This document shows, piece after piece, positions 20,876-32,436 of a stretch of 63,254 nucleotides of DNA (positions are counted from its first letter, which is position 1; every line of letters starts with the position of its first letter). The stretch is taken from NCBI RefSeq assembly GCF_000151315.2, contig NW_011887295.1, positions 2,078,249 through 2,141,502 of the forward strand. Direction: 5' to 3'. The position numbers were made by a program, and so were the translations under genes. The notes beneath the pieces were generated by a model. The model worked only from the letters and a program-made list of their open reading frames with translations, was not told where the DNA came from and searched no databases. The DNA is from Capsaspora owczarzaki ATCC 30864. Taxonomy: Eukaryota; Opisthokonta; Filasterea.

Positions 20876-23656
20876 TCGTAACACAGTCATCAGCGCAATA
20901 CCACCACCACCACCCATCGATGCCGAAGAGCAGGCGAGCTTGAGCCTCGCCTTGAGCTTGATGTGCGAGGACGACAGTGAATTGGCGGCATCCCTTGCAG
21001 CAATGCCCAGCACTGACTCTAGCTCAAAATCTACAAACGAGGCGGCGTGGCAAACCCCAAAGACCAAAGTTGGCGGCAAAGGGCGTCGTCCCGGCAACCC
21101 AAACGCATCCGGGCAGCGCAAAACGCGAACAGTAAATGGCAATCGGTATCTGCTTCTCGGTAGTCCAGGAGGCGGTGGAAAGCAACAGAAAAACAAATCA
21201 TCGTCTGCCACTTCCGTCAAGGGCGAAGGGAAGAAGGCAAAGCGGAAACGGAACAAGGCACGCGGGGTAAGGGGTGCCTTGCCGGGTGTCTGCGTGTGTG
21301 TGTGTGTGTGTGTGTGCTTGCTCTTCTCCCGCGTGCCTAACCCACTCTCCGCCAGCAAACGGAGTGTGCTTTTCTCCGATTGTGTCCACAGGAGTTTGTT
21401 TGCAAGATTCGAATTGTGTCTGATATTATGTTCGCTCTGCTGTTTGTTTGTGTTGCTTTCCCTTTCTTGTTTTGTTTTGTTTCGATCGTAGTTTGACTTT
21501 AGCATGACCACCGTCGACGGCAAGCCCCTGACTCCCGTCTATGGCAATGGTCTGACTGGTCTTGAGAACTTGGGCAACAGGTATGTGAATTTTTTTTTTC
21601 GTGAAATTGCGCTTTTGGCCTCAAACACTCAATTCCCCCCCCCCCGCCTTCAAAAAAAATAACTGCAGCTGCTACATGGCGTCGGTCATGCAAGTCATCT
21701 TCTCCTTGCCAACGTTCCGCCAGACGTACTGCCCACCGTCGGCGGCTCTCGAGCACCGCTTGGCTTGCCAGCAGCAAAGCCACCTGAAGTGCTTCCCGTG
21801 CCAAATGGAGAAGCTTGCCGAGGGCCTCTGGAGCGGCAAGTATTCCGTCGCAAAGCCTGCCCCGACTCCAGTCGTTGGCGCCGCAAGCGCAGCGGCTCCC
21901 GAGGCCCCTCCAGTTGAGGTTACCCTTACTGGCGATGCCGCCCCTGCCCCTCTTGCTGCGCTTTCGACCGAGGAGCGTGCTCGTTACGACGAGCTTGCGC
22001 GAGGGCAGCAGGGCATTCGTCCGCTCATGTTCAAGTCTCTGATTGGCGCCGACCATCCCGAGTTTGCGACGATGAGGCAGCAGGATGCGCTCGAGTTTTT
22101 CCAGTACTTTTGCACTCAGCTCGAGCAGCAAGAGCGCGTTCGACTCGGCACTGTGTCCGAGGGTCGTCTGCCGTCCTACGTGTTTGATTTTACACTCGAG
22201 GAGCGCCTTCAGTGTCAAACTTGCCATGGAGTGCGGTACTCTCGCGCCAACTCGAATTTGGTCTCGGTCCCGCTCGTCCGTCATGCCCTGCCCGAGTCCG
22301 AGCAACCCAAGCCAGATGCGGCCTCAGCCAGCACCACCACCAGCAAGGACCCCAAGAAGCTCCCACCCATGCCTAAAGAGCGGGCCACTTTCGACGAGAG
22401 TATTGCTCTCTTTACTGCCGACGAAATGGTGGAATTCCGCTGCCCGACCTGCGGCCAGCAGCCCGCCGGAGCCTCCAAGCGCCAGCGCTTCCTCTCGACG
22501 CCGGAAGTTCTTGTCTTGAATGCCAAGCGTTTCGTGTACGAAGACTGGGTTCCGCGCAAGCTGGGTAAGCGTCGCAGTGTGCATCGAGCACTTTGCGCGG
22601 CGTTTTGTGTGTGACAACCAAGGAGGAGGGGGGGGGGTTTTTTTTTTTTTTGGTATCCATTCATTTTCCCTTGTATGCGCAGACATTGACTTCCAAGTGC
22701 CTGAAACAATCGATCTTTCTGCATTCTTGGCTGGGGAGCACGCGGCTGACGAGCACGCGCTTCCCGAAGGCCAGGCGGCTGCGCCTGCCTCGGCACCCGC
22801 TGGCCCGCAGTTTGATGCAGCCATTGTCAGCCAGTTGCAAGATTTCGGCTTCCCGGTCATTCGTGCCCAGAAGGCAGCTCTTGCTGTTCAGAACGCTGGC
22901 GTCGAGCCTGCCATGAACTGGCTCCTCGAGCACATGGAAGATCCTGGTATGTACTCTTTCTGTAGGTTTTCGAACGGGAGGGGAGTTGGTTCTGACTTGG
23001 GTGAACGACGAACGTTTTTCCGTGCAGACATCGACACGCCTTTGGTGACTGCGTCTGCGCCAAACCCTGCGAACGTGGCTGTTGATGAAAACCAAGTGAG
23101 CATGCTCGCTGATATGGGCTTTTCCCGCGCGCAGGCCATCCGAGCATTGAAGGAGACTGTAAGTTGCAGTTGCAAGGTTTTTGAGTGTTTCAGGCGCACA
23201 TTGCTCAATCTTTTCGCCTCCTTCAACGCAAAACCCTCAGGGAGGAAACGCGGAGCGCGCGGTCGACTGGCTCTTTAGCCATCCCGATGTGACTGGAGAC
23301 GAAGTTGCGATGGACACGTCTGACGGAGCAGCAGGTGAGAGTTTGTCAAATTGATGCTGTTTTTATTTTATTTTTTGGTTTGTTTTTTTGGTGGCTGCGT
23401 TCCACTCACAATATGCCGGTTCCACTCCCCCTTCTTCACAGCCGCCACGGCACTTCCAGTGCTCGGCAATCAGCGCAAGCCCGTGTACCACCTCGCCGGC
23501 CTTGTCACACACAAGGGCCCTTCCGTCCACAGCGGGCATTATGTCGCCCATGTTCTCAAAGACGGCCAGTGGGTCTTCTTCAACGACAACAAGGTTGCTC
23601 TGGATCCTTCTCCTCCGGTGGGTGCCGCGTACATGTACATTTTCATCAAGGAGTAA
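19025..23656 (+). CDS. USP5: Ubiquitin carboxyl-terminal hydrolase 5 (isopeptidase T)
   Basis: Nine exons: 19025-19126, 19797-19922, 20055-21266, 21492-21580, 21669-22564, 22683-22946, 23028-23158, 23241-23334 and 23442-23656; 1,042 residues. The enzyme disassembles free polyubiquitin chains. Domains in order: N-terminal cryptic zinc finger (CPHL...CSQC), ZnF-UBP (CNECSINSNLWLCLACGHLGC, then HFASTKH), catalytic Cys box LGNSCYMASVMQVIF, catalytic-core zinc ribbon CPTCGQQ, two UBA domains (LQDFGFP... and LADMGFSRAQAIRAL) split across exons 7-9, and the catalytic His box HSGHYVAHVLKDGQWVFFND. Between ZnF-UBP and the catalytic domain lie 192 extra codons (20691-21266), low complexity, with poly-Ser and a basic end. 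Without them the length (850) matches animal USP5. Confidence 0.94.
20833..20872 (+). repeat. (AGC)n triplet repeat coding poly-Ser in USP5 insert
   Basis: Thirteen or so AGC units read as Ser within the USP5 insert, the only trinucleotide repeat of this size inside a conserved gene in the window. Confidence 0.9.
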
Positions 23657-23864
23657 CACAGCATCGTTCGTTGCGTTTGAGTTGTTGTTGTTGTTGTTGA
23701 TGTGAATACAAACCGGCGCCTACGTTTTCATTCCATGCCCCCGTTGTGCATCCCGAAAATCCCGTTCATCTCATTGCTTGTTGCATCATTCAGTCCTCTT
23801 CCTGTTTCATATTCCCCTCGCTTGTTGTGAATCGCCTGTTCGACCTGTTCGACCTGGTGGGGAA

Positions 23865-25753
23865 ATGGACGAGTTTGCACCTCGCCGACCGACTCGTCGT
23901 CCGCGCGCACGCTCGACCCTCGAACTGTCCCTTCCGGCACTTCCTCATTGCAGCCATCGTCGTCCTGAGCCTGAGCCTGAGCCAGAGCCGCGTCGCACAC
24001 AAGTCCGCTCCAGCCATCCGACGACCATTCCGTCCCAGTGCAGTCGTTCTGCAGCAATCAAGCGACCCGGCATTGCACCGACGTCGCGTCCACCGCACCC
24101 ATCCACCGACCAGCCTCGCATCGACGTGGCTGGCCGCTCTGATATGGCCTTTCAAGGCGTTCGCGGCCCGGTGGTCGAGAACTCGCTCGAGACCCGTTCG
24201 ACGCGGCGGCCAAACCACAGGGCAGCGACTCTGAAGCCAGCCGCACAGCTCGCATGGATGGCCGTTGCATTGGCAATGCTGATGCTGATGTTGCTGGCGT
24301 TTGCCGAAAGCAGTGGCGTCCGAGCAGCAGCCGTCCAGAGTGACGATCACTCGAGCCAAAACCGCGCTGCTGCTGCTGGAATTCAACCGCGAGACTCGTC
24401 AGATTCAAGCGTCGTGGACAATGATGCAGACGTGGATACTGTGCGAGGGTCGACGTGGCGGCGGCGCGGGCACGAAGACTTGCGTTTGCTGCCGATGCAC
24501 TGGTCCAAAGAAGGAAGAGCCAGCCGCGCGTGCAGCACTTGCATCCGCATCATCAACGCGTGCTTGGCGATGATCACGACGACGACAATGAAGAGGAGCA
24601 CGAGGCGCATCATCATCACGAGCATGTCCATCATCATGATTCATCTGAAAAACGCAACAACGATCGTCACGAAACCCAGACCGAAACTACTTCTTCTTCT
24701 GCTGGCACCTCCCGCAATGGTAACGACGACAACAACAACAACAGCAACCCACACAAGTCCAACGTCAAGAACGACATTGAAACCGCGGAAGAGCTCGCGT
24801 CCTTGTCGGACGAGGAATTTGCAGAAAGACTCCAGCTCGCCAACCCGCTGAACGGAAAAGACGACCCAAACTACCGCATGTTTAAGCATCACCACATCTC
24901 ACCCGAAGAAATCGAGCGTTTGAAGGCCGAGGGAATCTCACCTGGACAGCACACGGCCGAGCAAGTTCATGAAGACGAGCTGGACGAGTTGCAGTTTGGC
25001 GACAGACACTTTGGAGGCCAAGCACACACTCACGTCGATAGGCACGGCAAGTTGTACGCTGCCAAATTCGACGAGCTTGGGCGCGAGATTGACGAGGACG
25101 GCAACCTGATGACCGTCATGGACATTATCGAGCGTCGCCTGCACCACTCCCAGTTCGAGGGTCGCGAGCCGCCAGAGGGCTTGTTCAAGCGGTGGGACAT
25201 TGAAAACAAGGAGCCTCCGATTCTCTACTACCAAGAGAAGCACTGGGAAGGCCTGGAGCCACCATGGGCGGAGGAGGAGCGCGAGCTGGCCATTTTCATG
25301 AATGCCGAGTGCGAAGTCACAGAGTTGCGTGAAGCATACCACGCTGCCTGCTACCGACACGGACATTTGATTCCGTGCACAACGGTCTGTATGATGGCTT
25401 TCCACCGGTACTACGATCGGCTGATTGAGCCGAAATGTCTCAAGGGCACCATCCACCACACACCGACCTCCGAGCATTTGCGCTGGCTCCTGCTTGCACA
25501 CGACGCTGAAATTGCACACCACTGTCCCGACAAGTATCGCGTCATGGATGTGAGGGAAATGCACGCGCTGCACATGATGATTGACAAGTCTCAGCCCGAC
25601 AACCCCGAGCTTGGGTTGGACGACACTGCCCACGCCGGGCATCTGCACATGCAAAAGAAACCTACATCGGCAGAGCGAAAAGGCATCGATGCAGATCTCC
25701 CTGGCCACGGTTTTAACGTTAAACTGGACGTGGTGAAGCGGGACGACTTGTGA
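23865..25753 (+). CDS. Unrecognised His/Asp-rich single-pass membrane protein
   Basis: Modelled as two exons, 23865-24440 and 24518-25753 (603 residues). The 77-nt GT..AG intron is the junction that joins the two open frames; it is inferred. A downstream start at 24144 would give a shorter cytosolic tail. A hydrophobic segment (LAWMAVALAMLMLMLLAF) makes it a signal-anchored or secretory protein. Then comes a low-complexity acidic and His-rich stretch (HHHHEHVHHHD) that could bind metal. The conserved-looking C-terminal 300 residues contain SLSDEEFAERLQ, HISPEEIERLKAEG, GREIDEDGNLMTVMDIIERRL and a Cys/His region (AECEVTELREAYHAACYRHGHLIPC). It ends KRDDL, only loosely like an ER-retrieval signal. 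I do not recognise the family. Confidence 0.7.
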
Positions 25754-25939
25754 TTTCGTTTTTTTTTATGTGATTGAGATAGCTTTGAATTTCTGTTTTG
25801 TTTGTTGGTGGATTGACTTGTTTTTGTTTGATTTTGGGAAGCTGTCGGAGGCTTTCCTCTGTTGCAATTTGATTGTCTGTTAATGCTCTGTATTTTTTAA
25901 CAACCTTGCTTTTTTTTTTTTTTTTTTTGTTTTTTGCTG

Positions 25940-25945
25940 AATAAA
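25940..25945 (+). terminator. Poly(A) signal AATAAA
   Basis: AATAAA about 190 bp after the stop of the His-rich membrane protein gene, preceded by T-rich DNA. The gene converges with the next minus-strand gene. Confidence 0.55.
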
Positions 25946-26126
25946 CGATTTTCTTGATTAAATGGCGACTTCATTGTTGGACGAGAGACAAAACACTGCA
26001 TCAAACTGAACAAGCAAATGTAGCATGCGAACCACCAATCACATATACAAACACGGGGGCACACACAACAGGACAAACACGCAAACACCAAAACAACAAC
26101 CTACAACTCACTCCTCCGCTCCAGTT

Positions 26127-29100
26127 TTACTGTGTGGTTACGTAGGTGCCAGACACATCGCGACTGACAGACAACAGATCTTTCGTCTGCTTGAGAAGCT
26201 CAAAGGTCGCGACAACCATGGGTTGCACACTCGAGTTGTCGCCCGCTGCGCACTGTTGGACAGCGGCTTTGCTGGCCGCGACAATGGGCGCAAAGGTACC
26301 CGACACAGCGGTGGCCTTGGCTTGCACGGCAACACGGTGCTCATCCGAGGTGTACTGCGTCGTGAGGGCATCCGCAAGGTTCACCAGAGTGGCAGCTTTG
26401 CGAATGAGATCGGAGCACTTTTCCACAAACTGCTCGTGCTGCACAGCCTTCGCCGCGGCCAAGAACGTGGCCACGGCCGCGGTGACAACCTGAGCTTGCT
26501 GAACGACGGCAACCTGAGCGTCGGCGACTGCCTTGTTCCCGGCGGCAGAAGCGTTCTTGGCTGCTTCCAGCTGCGACTTGCGAGCAGACAGGCGTTGCTC
26601 CAATTTCGCGTGCTCAGCCTCAATTCGCTGCAGCTCGGCGAGGCGCTCTTCCTCATCGCGCTTGTGTTGAAGCTCAAGTTGCGCACGAGGCTGTTCGGCG
26701 GGCGTGGGCTTGTGGGCAACAGAGGTGGGACGAGAGGCAGCAATCGCGCGGGCTTCTTCCTGGCGTTGACGGTGCAGGTTCATTGCCTCTTCGTGTTGAC
26801 GGCGATTTTCTTCGGCAACGGCGAGCAGTTCCTCCTGCTCGCGTTTCTTTTGCTCGAGTGCGCGCTGCGCCTTTTCGCGTTGCTCCTGTTCGCGTTGCTC
26901 CTGTTCGCGCGCCTGTTGCTCGCGCTCTTGTTGCTCACGCTGCTCCTGCTCACGTTGGAGTTGCTCACGCTGAAGCCGTTCTCGCTCTTGCTGCTCGCGT
27001 TGCTCTTGTTCACGTTGGCGTTGCTCGCGCTGAAGCCGTTCTCGCTCTTGTTGTTCGCGCTGAAGTTGCTCACGCTGTTGTTCCTCGCGCTGAAGCTTTT
27101 CTCGCTCTTGCTGCTCTTGCTGTTCCTTTTGCAAGGCAGCTAATGCCTCGCGTTCCTTGCGCAGTCGAGCAGCCATCTGTGCTTCAACCGCAGCGTCATG
27201 CTCGCGCTGAAGCTTGGCTTGATCGGCTTCAGTGGGCTCCGTGAGTTCACGCTCGATGCGGGAGCGCTCTTGCTGCTCGAGCAAGCGAATCTCGTCTTCA
27301 ATGGACAGCTCTGGTTGCGATTCGGGTGTGGACGGAGAGGGTTTGGATGAGAGTGCAGCAGGGGGTACAGCAGATGATGCCGTAGACTTTGGCGTAGCGG
27401 CAGTAGGCTCGGGCACTGCCGACGACGACGACGAAAGGGCTGACGGCTTGGGCGCAGCAGAAGCAGAAGCAGCCTTGGCTGCGTGACTGCGCCGCGGGGG
27501 AGCCACAGGCGTGGGCTTTGGAGTCAGGTCGGGATCGGCGTAAATGTCCTCGTTGCTGATCGAGGGGACAAACATCAGATTGGATCCCGACGCGCTGCTA
27601 TCGTCTTCATCACCGACAGTGGCCAGCGGCTGCGGCGGCGGAAGGGACTGCGACACGGACGAGTTGCTCAGCGCGCTCAGACGTTTGGCCTTGTTTGCCT
27701 TGAGTTCTTCCATCAGCGTATCCGAGTCAGCAGCAGCTCGCTGTGCACGCTCACGCTCGTCCGTCTGGTATTGCGCAATCTGCGACAGGCGTTCCGAAGT
27801 CACAGGCTCCGAGGAGGCTGCCTCCTGGATGGCAGTGCGAACACGCGCAACAAGCTCGCGTTGGCGAGAATCGACTTCCATGAACACGTTCTTGGCGAGC
27901 GGCGCAAACTGAGCATCATCCAGCATGGCAAGTTTGCGGCGACCTTCGCGCTGACCAGCGTTCACGTTCGAGTTGGGCACCATTTTGCCCCGCACGTTGC
28001 TGAGATGACGGTCTTGCGTTTCCGACAGCACATCCGCGAACAAGTCGCTAAAGTCAAAGTGCGAAAGCGACATCAATTTCGCCTGTCGGAAGAAATCGGG
28101 GTGGATGCCGGATGAGAGACAAGTGGACAAACTACAACCAGATCGAAGCAAACACACACATACCTTCGAAGCATCCGCAATCACGGAACGGTGGTTGAGA
28201 TGGTGCGCCTGTTGGCGCTCGGAGAGGATTGTCACAATGTCAGCATGCTTTGACAGTTCGGCATAGTACAACGGCGAGTTGCCATCGCAGTCAGCAGCCA
28301 CAGGCGACGCGCCCGCTTCAAGCAGCAACGTGACGATGGCACCATAGCCATTGCTGCTCGCAACGTGCAAGGGAGTCGAGCCTGCCGTCGTAACAACGGG
28401 ATTGGGCGTTGCTTGCGCGTCCTTGTCGACCGCAGCAAAGTTGACGTTGGCGCCAAGTGCAATCAAACGCATCACTTGCACCACTTCGCCGCCTTCACAG
28501 GCAAGGAACAAATCCTGCTCAAAGTCGAAGCAAGAGATGAGGTGAGCAATTTTTTTGAAAAATCCTCCATTGAACAACGAAACAACACAACCAGGCGACA
28601 ATCCATCGCCGCGTACCCGTGACATGGCGCGCTGCAACGCGTCGGCGTGCTTGGTATCCGACTCAGCCGAGTCAGGGTCGGATTGGTCAACAGCAGACAG
28701 ATAGGCCTCGACAAACGCCTTGTCCACATACTTTGCCGAGATGAACTTTTGGCGCTCGTCGCTGTAACAAGGCAGACAGTGAGGCCAAGACACCGCCAGC
28801 ATTAACATTAATTCCAGCATCTGAAGGAGCTGTCACTTACTCTGCGGCGTCGGGGAGTGGCTTGGAGATGTCCAACGAGTAAATCATGCCATGCTCATAC
28901 GTCTGGTTGACGATGGCATTGCCAACGCCTTGGAACAGCTTGATAAACTCGGCCGACCATGACGAGTGCGTGACTGCTCGAATCTTGGAAAAGAACTTGC
29001 CGCTAGAAAGCTCAGCCTCAAAGTTGACTGCAGCGCTCTCCCAAAACGGCGCGGAGAGGGCATTGTGCACGCATGCGCACTTGTGGCACAGAACGGCACC

Positions 29101-32025
29101 AAGATTGATTGAAACAAATTGCGGATCTAAGCAAGCAAAAATAGTGTGTGTGTGTGGGGGGGGGGTGAAGGAGGCGGCGCTGAGTACAAGACAAGGAAAA
29201 AACAGAAATGTTTGCAGAAGAAACAAAAAAATATTGACAACTTACCTGACGCGTTGCAGTCGGCGCAGTAATTGTTCTCGTCCGTGCCTCGGATGACTTG
29301 CCACATTTCTTGCTCGCGAGCCGCGCGTTCGTCATTGCCCGGAGACGACGGCGCGAGTTGAGCGGCAGCAGTGTCATCGCGCCGGAGGTACAGACGCGCC
29401 GTGCCACTGGTAAAGCCGCGTTTCTCCAGAGCAAGGATGGTAGCAAGTGGGCACTCTGAGTCGTTCATCACTCGCTCTTTCACTGTGTTTTGTGTTTGGG
29501 CAGAGGGTGAGTACGGAAACAAATCATGCGTTTGGCAAAACTTGGCTTGGCAAAAGGATCACGTACTGCCGTTCTGAACCTCAATGAGCGCAAATTGACC
29601 ACCCGTCTCGGACATCATGAACTTGTCCAGGGCCATCTTGATAACGGCAGGAACCTGGGTCATGCTGGAGACAAAAATGCTCTTGAACTCGGACGTTGTC
29701 TTGTGCACACCAGAGCCAGCCCAGATGCGAATGGGCGCCTTTTCGAGGCCGGTTTGCAGCTAGAGATGGCAACGGACAGCCATGCAATCGAAACTTAGCA
29801 AACGGCCAGATGTTGTCGTGTTTGGAAACACTACAACAAGCAAAAAAAAAAACCAAAAAAAAAACCAGCCCGCACCTTGTTCTTGCGAAGATAAAAGCGA
29901 ACCATGTCCTCTGTGACGCCTTGCTTTTGGAACTGAAGCTTGAGAGCGAACGGACACTCGGTCTTGTCCAAAGGTCGCTCAATGACTGGATCAAGGCGGT
30001 GAGCACGAGATGCAACGTTTTTTGTTTTTTGTTTTTATGCAAAAAAACTAAGCCTGTGTCGATGTCGTACCTCCACGGTGCATCTGCACTTCCAGCAGCG
30101 TAAAGTTGGCGGGATCGTCTTTGATTTGAAACTTGCCGAGAGCGGCTTTGATGACTTCCGGAACGGTCGTTGCAAGTGACGCCGGGACCGTCTTGAATTC
30201 GACGGCGGATTTGAGCATGCCGGCATACACGCGGACGACACCCTTGCCATCGCTCGCCTGTCAGCAAAGACAGTGAATACAAACAATTACGACAACCCGA
30301 CCCCCAAAACATCATGATCGTCAGAGTGGGTGAGTGGAGCGCGCTTACCTCGCCCTTCTTGCGCTTGAGGTAGAAGCGCAGGTTGTCCGGCGGGTTGCTT
30401 TCTTCCCACGCTTGCTTGATCGTAAAAGGCGTTTCCTCGTTCGTGAGGACACGTTCGCGAACTGGTCCAAAACACAAGCCATGGTCGGACAAAGCAATGA
30501 CAAACCAATGTAAATGTCAAGCAACTTACCACCAGCATCGGTCTTGACTTCAGACAAGGCAAACAGCTCGGGCGATTCATCGTACCCGTACTTTTGGAGC
30601 GCCAGAGCAATGGTCTCAAGTGCGGTCGTTGAGGCACCCAGCATCAAACCCTTGAATTCGGCCTGCTTGTTTTGGATGCTCGAATCATAAATGCGAACCA
30701 GGCCACGGGTACCTCCAGCGTTAGAGCCGCTGCGAGTGATAGCGGCTGCAGACTGTTGCTGGGGCGGTGGCTGTTGCTGTGGTGGTTGGACACAGAGCAC
30801 CAAAAAGCAAGCAAGAAACAGAAAATTACCATGCATGACGCGCAAAACCATTGAAAAAGGACATATTAGTGAGCTGATCCACAATCTTTTTTTTGTTTTG
30901 ATTCTTTGGCTTCAACGCAACGCTTACCCTAGCGGCCACAGCCTGAGCGTACGGCACAATGGGAGGTGGCTGGTTGCCCGATCCCTGCACGATCGTCGAC
31001 AGTCTCGACGGGGGCACACGATGCAGCGCCCGTTCCTTGAGCTCAACATTTTCTTCCTCTTCGAGAAGAGCAGCGGTGGAGCGAAGGGCAGAGATGGAAT
31101 CGGCAAGGGACTGGGTCTGTGCGGGATCTCCCATCGCCTTGGCCACATGCTTGGCAGCGTTGACTGCCTTTGAGGTTGCGTCTGCGAGCATCTTGGCATG
31201 CGACAGTCGTCTCTGCTGCTGCTCGTTGTTGGAAGTCGCGGCAGCGTTCGTCTTGATGCGGTTGATGAGCAGCGCAGTGACTTGCGCGAGCGCTCGCGTC
31301 TGCCCAATCATGTCCTCCGGCGTGCCCTTGCTGCTCTCGAGCAGAGCGTCTGCAGTGATGAGCAGAGCGACGCGTTCGGTTGTGGACGCGCCCCACTGCA
31401 CGAGCTTTGACTTGCGCCGCTCGTCCTCGGTGACTGATGGAGCAGCAGCGGGCTTCGTCGGGGTGGTTGTGGTTGTGGTTGTGGTTGTCGTCCCACGTCC
31501 CGATGCACCACCAGCACCAGCACTACCACCACTGGCAGCAGCAGCAGCAGCATGAGCAGCCGCCGCGGCCGCCGCTGGACTCGTTGTTCCACTCGACGAC
31601 AACCCAGGGGCGGTGGAGACGCCGTCGCCGTAGAGCTCGGTCTGGTCGAGTGGCTTGGCAAAGCGGCTGGTCGGCGCGATGGCGAGCGCGACCTGCTGGA
31701 CTGCGAGGCGCATGTCGCAGTAGTCTGCGAGGCACCGCGAGACGCGCGTCTGGATGGCGTCGTTGGTGGCGGTGAGCTCGGTGAGCAGGCGACGCATCCG
31801 GTCGTTCGCAGCGCCCTCCTCGCGCAGGGCAGCCCCGGCCAGAGCGAGCTGCGTGTGCATTGCAGCAGCAGTCGCCGCAGTGGTCGCAGTGCTGCTCGCA
31901 GTCAGTGTGCTCGCCAGCGTCGATGCAAACGCAGCTGACTGATCCGCAGCGCTCCCGCCCTTGTTGCTCTTGCTCGGCGGCTGCATTGGCGGCGGCGCGC
32001 TCGAGTGCAGTCCGTGAGATCGCAT
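26127..32025 (-). CDS. Triple-RA, ArfGAP-like, ankyrin-repeat scaffold protein
   Basis: Eleven exons: 32025-30928, 30776-30530, 30461-30349, 30257-30071, 29985-29876, 29759-29567, 29482-29246, 29126-28841, 28761-28617, 28514-28164 and 28082-26127; 1,640 residues. Exon 1 is a helical, Ala-rich domain resembling talin/vinculin bundles. Exons 2-7 encode three tandem RA (ubiquitin-like) domains, each about 95 residues and split at the same place (GG|V.ERV). Then an ArfGAP-type zinc finger CADC...CHKC, two or three ankyrin repeats (STPLHVASSNGYGAIVTLLL), a GIT-SHD-like segment (KLAMLDDAQFAPLAKNVFMEVD), a long Gln/Glu/Arg coiled coil (about 1270-1480) and a helical tail. The Arg of the GAP VHR motif is Asn (CACVHN), so GAP activity is doubtful. 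Probably a Ras/Rap- or Arf-linked scaffold. Confidence 0.88.
26620..27240 (-). repeat. Coiled-coil coding repeat (Glu/Gln/Arg) in the ArfGAP-like gene
   Basis: Imperfect 24- to 30-bp units encode REQQEREQLQREQ-type peptide. This predicts one long charged helix between the SHD-like segment and the C-terminal helical domain. Confidence 0.85.
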
Positions 32026-32436
32026 TCTTAGGGGAGCTGGTGCGATTGAGTTGAGGGTGAGTTGAGTTGAAGAAGGGGGTGAGTTGAAGAAGAAGGAAGA
32101 ACAATGGAAAAGAGGAAAAAAAAAAAAGATTGAAAATCTGAGAATTGAAATTCTGTTCTGAGATTGAATTAGAAGCAATTGGTAGAAAACGAAATGTTTG
32201 TCGCATTCTTACCGATTTAACATTGAGAGCAGTGAGTTGAAGCAACAAAAAACAAAGGAGTTTGATCTTTGAACAAGCCGACGTTTTGAACAAGTAACAA
32301 AGCACGCCGTTCAATCAAAGAGACGACGAGCACTTGAGCAATGCTGCAACGGGAGGTCGCGTCTTGCGGTAAATACAGTAGAGCGCGCGCACTCGAACAA
32401 AGGAGACAAATCCACCAACACAGACAAGTTCCGACC

